Origin: Clostridia bacterium
GTDB lineage: Bacteria > Bacillota > Clostridia > Lutisporales > Lutisporaceae
Direction of reading: 5' to 3'
Assembly: GCA_029256325.1 (NCBI GenBank)
Contig: JAQSYD010000010.1
Coordinates: 1-33,233 of the forward strand
DNA length: 33,233 nucleotides
In this document: piece by piece, positions 32,933-33,233 of the stretch
Numbering within the stretch: the stretch's first letter is position 1
Layout of the letters: each line of letters opens with the position of its first letter
The notes under the pieces: generated by a model
Database searches by the model: none
What the model was told of the DNA's origin: nothing
Seen by the model: the letters and a program-made list of their open reading frames with translations, nothing else
Translations under genes and position numbers: made by a program

Positions 32933-33150
32933 ATGATTCATTTTAATCTACCTAAAAACAACTACTATAATAGTTATATGAACTGTAGGACTCCCTGAAA
33001 TAGATATTGAATAACTTTGCATCTTACACTAATACTATTAATAATTGAAAGCTATTTTGCCGTGCGAAGCTTGATTGCCTTCTAATTTAATGATAGGCTT
33101 TAGCATATTCGTTATTATTAAGTAATTTAATACTTTACAAGGAGATATAT

Positions 33151-33233
33151 ATGGAAAAAAGATTATATAATTTTCTAGAAAAATTAGACCGTTCTTTCTT
33201 CATAGACAACGAAAATAAAATCTATGCAAATTA
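33151..33233 (+). CDS. Probable protein-L-isoaspartate O-methyltransferase, N-terminal part only
   Basis: The gene runs off the window after 27 codons. The visible N-terminus (MEKRLYNFLEKLDRSFFI, then DNENKIYAN) has the LDRSFF...NE.K.YA pattern that I associate with Firmicute isoaspartate methyltransferases, which repair damaged aspartyl residues. The catalytic SAM-binding part lies outside. AAGGAGATATAT directly precedes the ATG, so the start is secure even if the family is not. Confidence 0.6.
   Translation, partial: MEKRLYNFLEKLDRSFFIDNENKIYAN

Overview
This window looks like an ordinary stretch of chromosome from a low-GC, Gram-positive anaerobe of the class Clostridia. That is inferred from the AT-rich intergenic DNA, strong AGGAGG-type ribosome binding sites, frequent TTG and GTG starts, an SLH-domain wall hydrolase, two L,D-transpeptidases, a C_GCAxxG_C_C protein and a ykkC (guanidine-I) riboswitch. 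I see no rRNA, tRNA, CRISPR array, phage module, transposase or plasmid origin. About 36 genes are supported. Most are short transcription units of one or two genes, many separated by clear intrinsic terminators.

Layout. 1-5.3 kb: 2-hydroxyacid dehydrogenase, a GNAT acetyltransferase behind an attenuated leader, a secreted PG-binding/SH3/YkuD L,D-transpeptidase, and an eamA-DUF2284 pair. 5.5-9.8 kb: NSS symporter, WYL regulator divergent from a PhnB-like VOC gene, a flavodoxin-fold reductase with a hairpin leader, and a 61-residue orphan. 9.9-14.6 kb: RimJ/L-type GNAT, C_GCAxxG_C_C protein, a TDT-transporter pseudogene missing its middle, TraX-like membrane protein, SagB-type nitroreductase and lipB. 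14.6-19.4 kb: a TetR-glycosyltransferase operon with a palindromic operator, a serine-rich small protein coupled to a Hanks-type kinase, and a second L,D-transpeptidase. 19.7-26.7 kb: PLP aminotransferase, LysR divergent from an NhaC-type antiporter, a TPR lipoprotein with an HExxH motif, and an SLH-NlpC/P60 hydrolase. 27-33.2 kb: a guanidine-I riboswitch over gdx and a radical SAM gene, a small membrane protein, a 5'-truncated DUF1697 gene, an AlkZ-related protein, a PadR-DUF2812 operon with a very clear operator, an AEC transporter, DUF2200, and the start of a probable protein-L-isoaspartate methyltransferase gene.

Four things deserve a second look. (1) The riboswitch-gdx-radical SAM operon, in which a SAM enzyme is translationally coupled to the guanidinium exporter. 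(2) The serine-rich peptide gene 4 bases ahead of a short Ser/Thr kinase; the longest kinase reading frame hides it. (3) A dispersed family of REP-like sequences around the palindrome GTGCCTGGCAC, found at about eight intergenic places. One copy supplies the last codons of the radical SAM gene and another sits exactly where the DUF1697 gene loses its start. (4) The TPR lipoprotein whose C-terminal part carries HESQH followed by an E-x-E-Y-R-A segment, which suggests an uncharacterised surface metallopeptidase.
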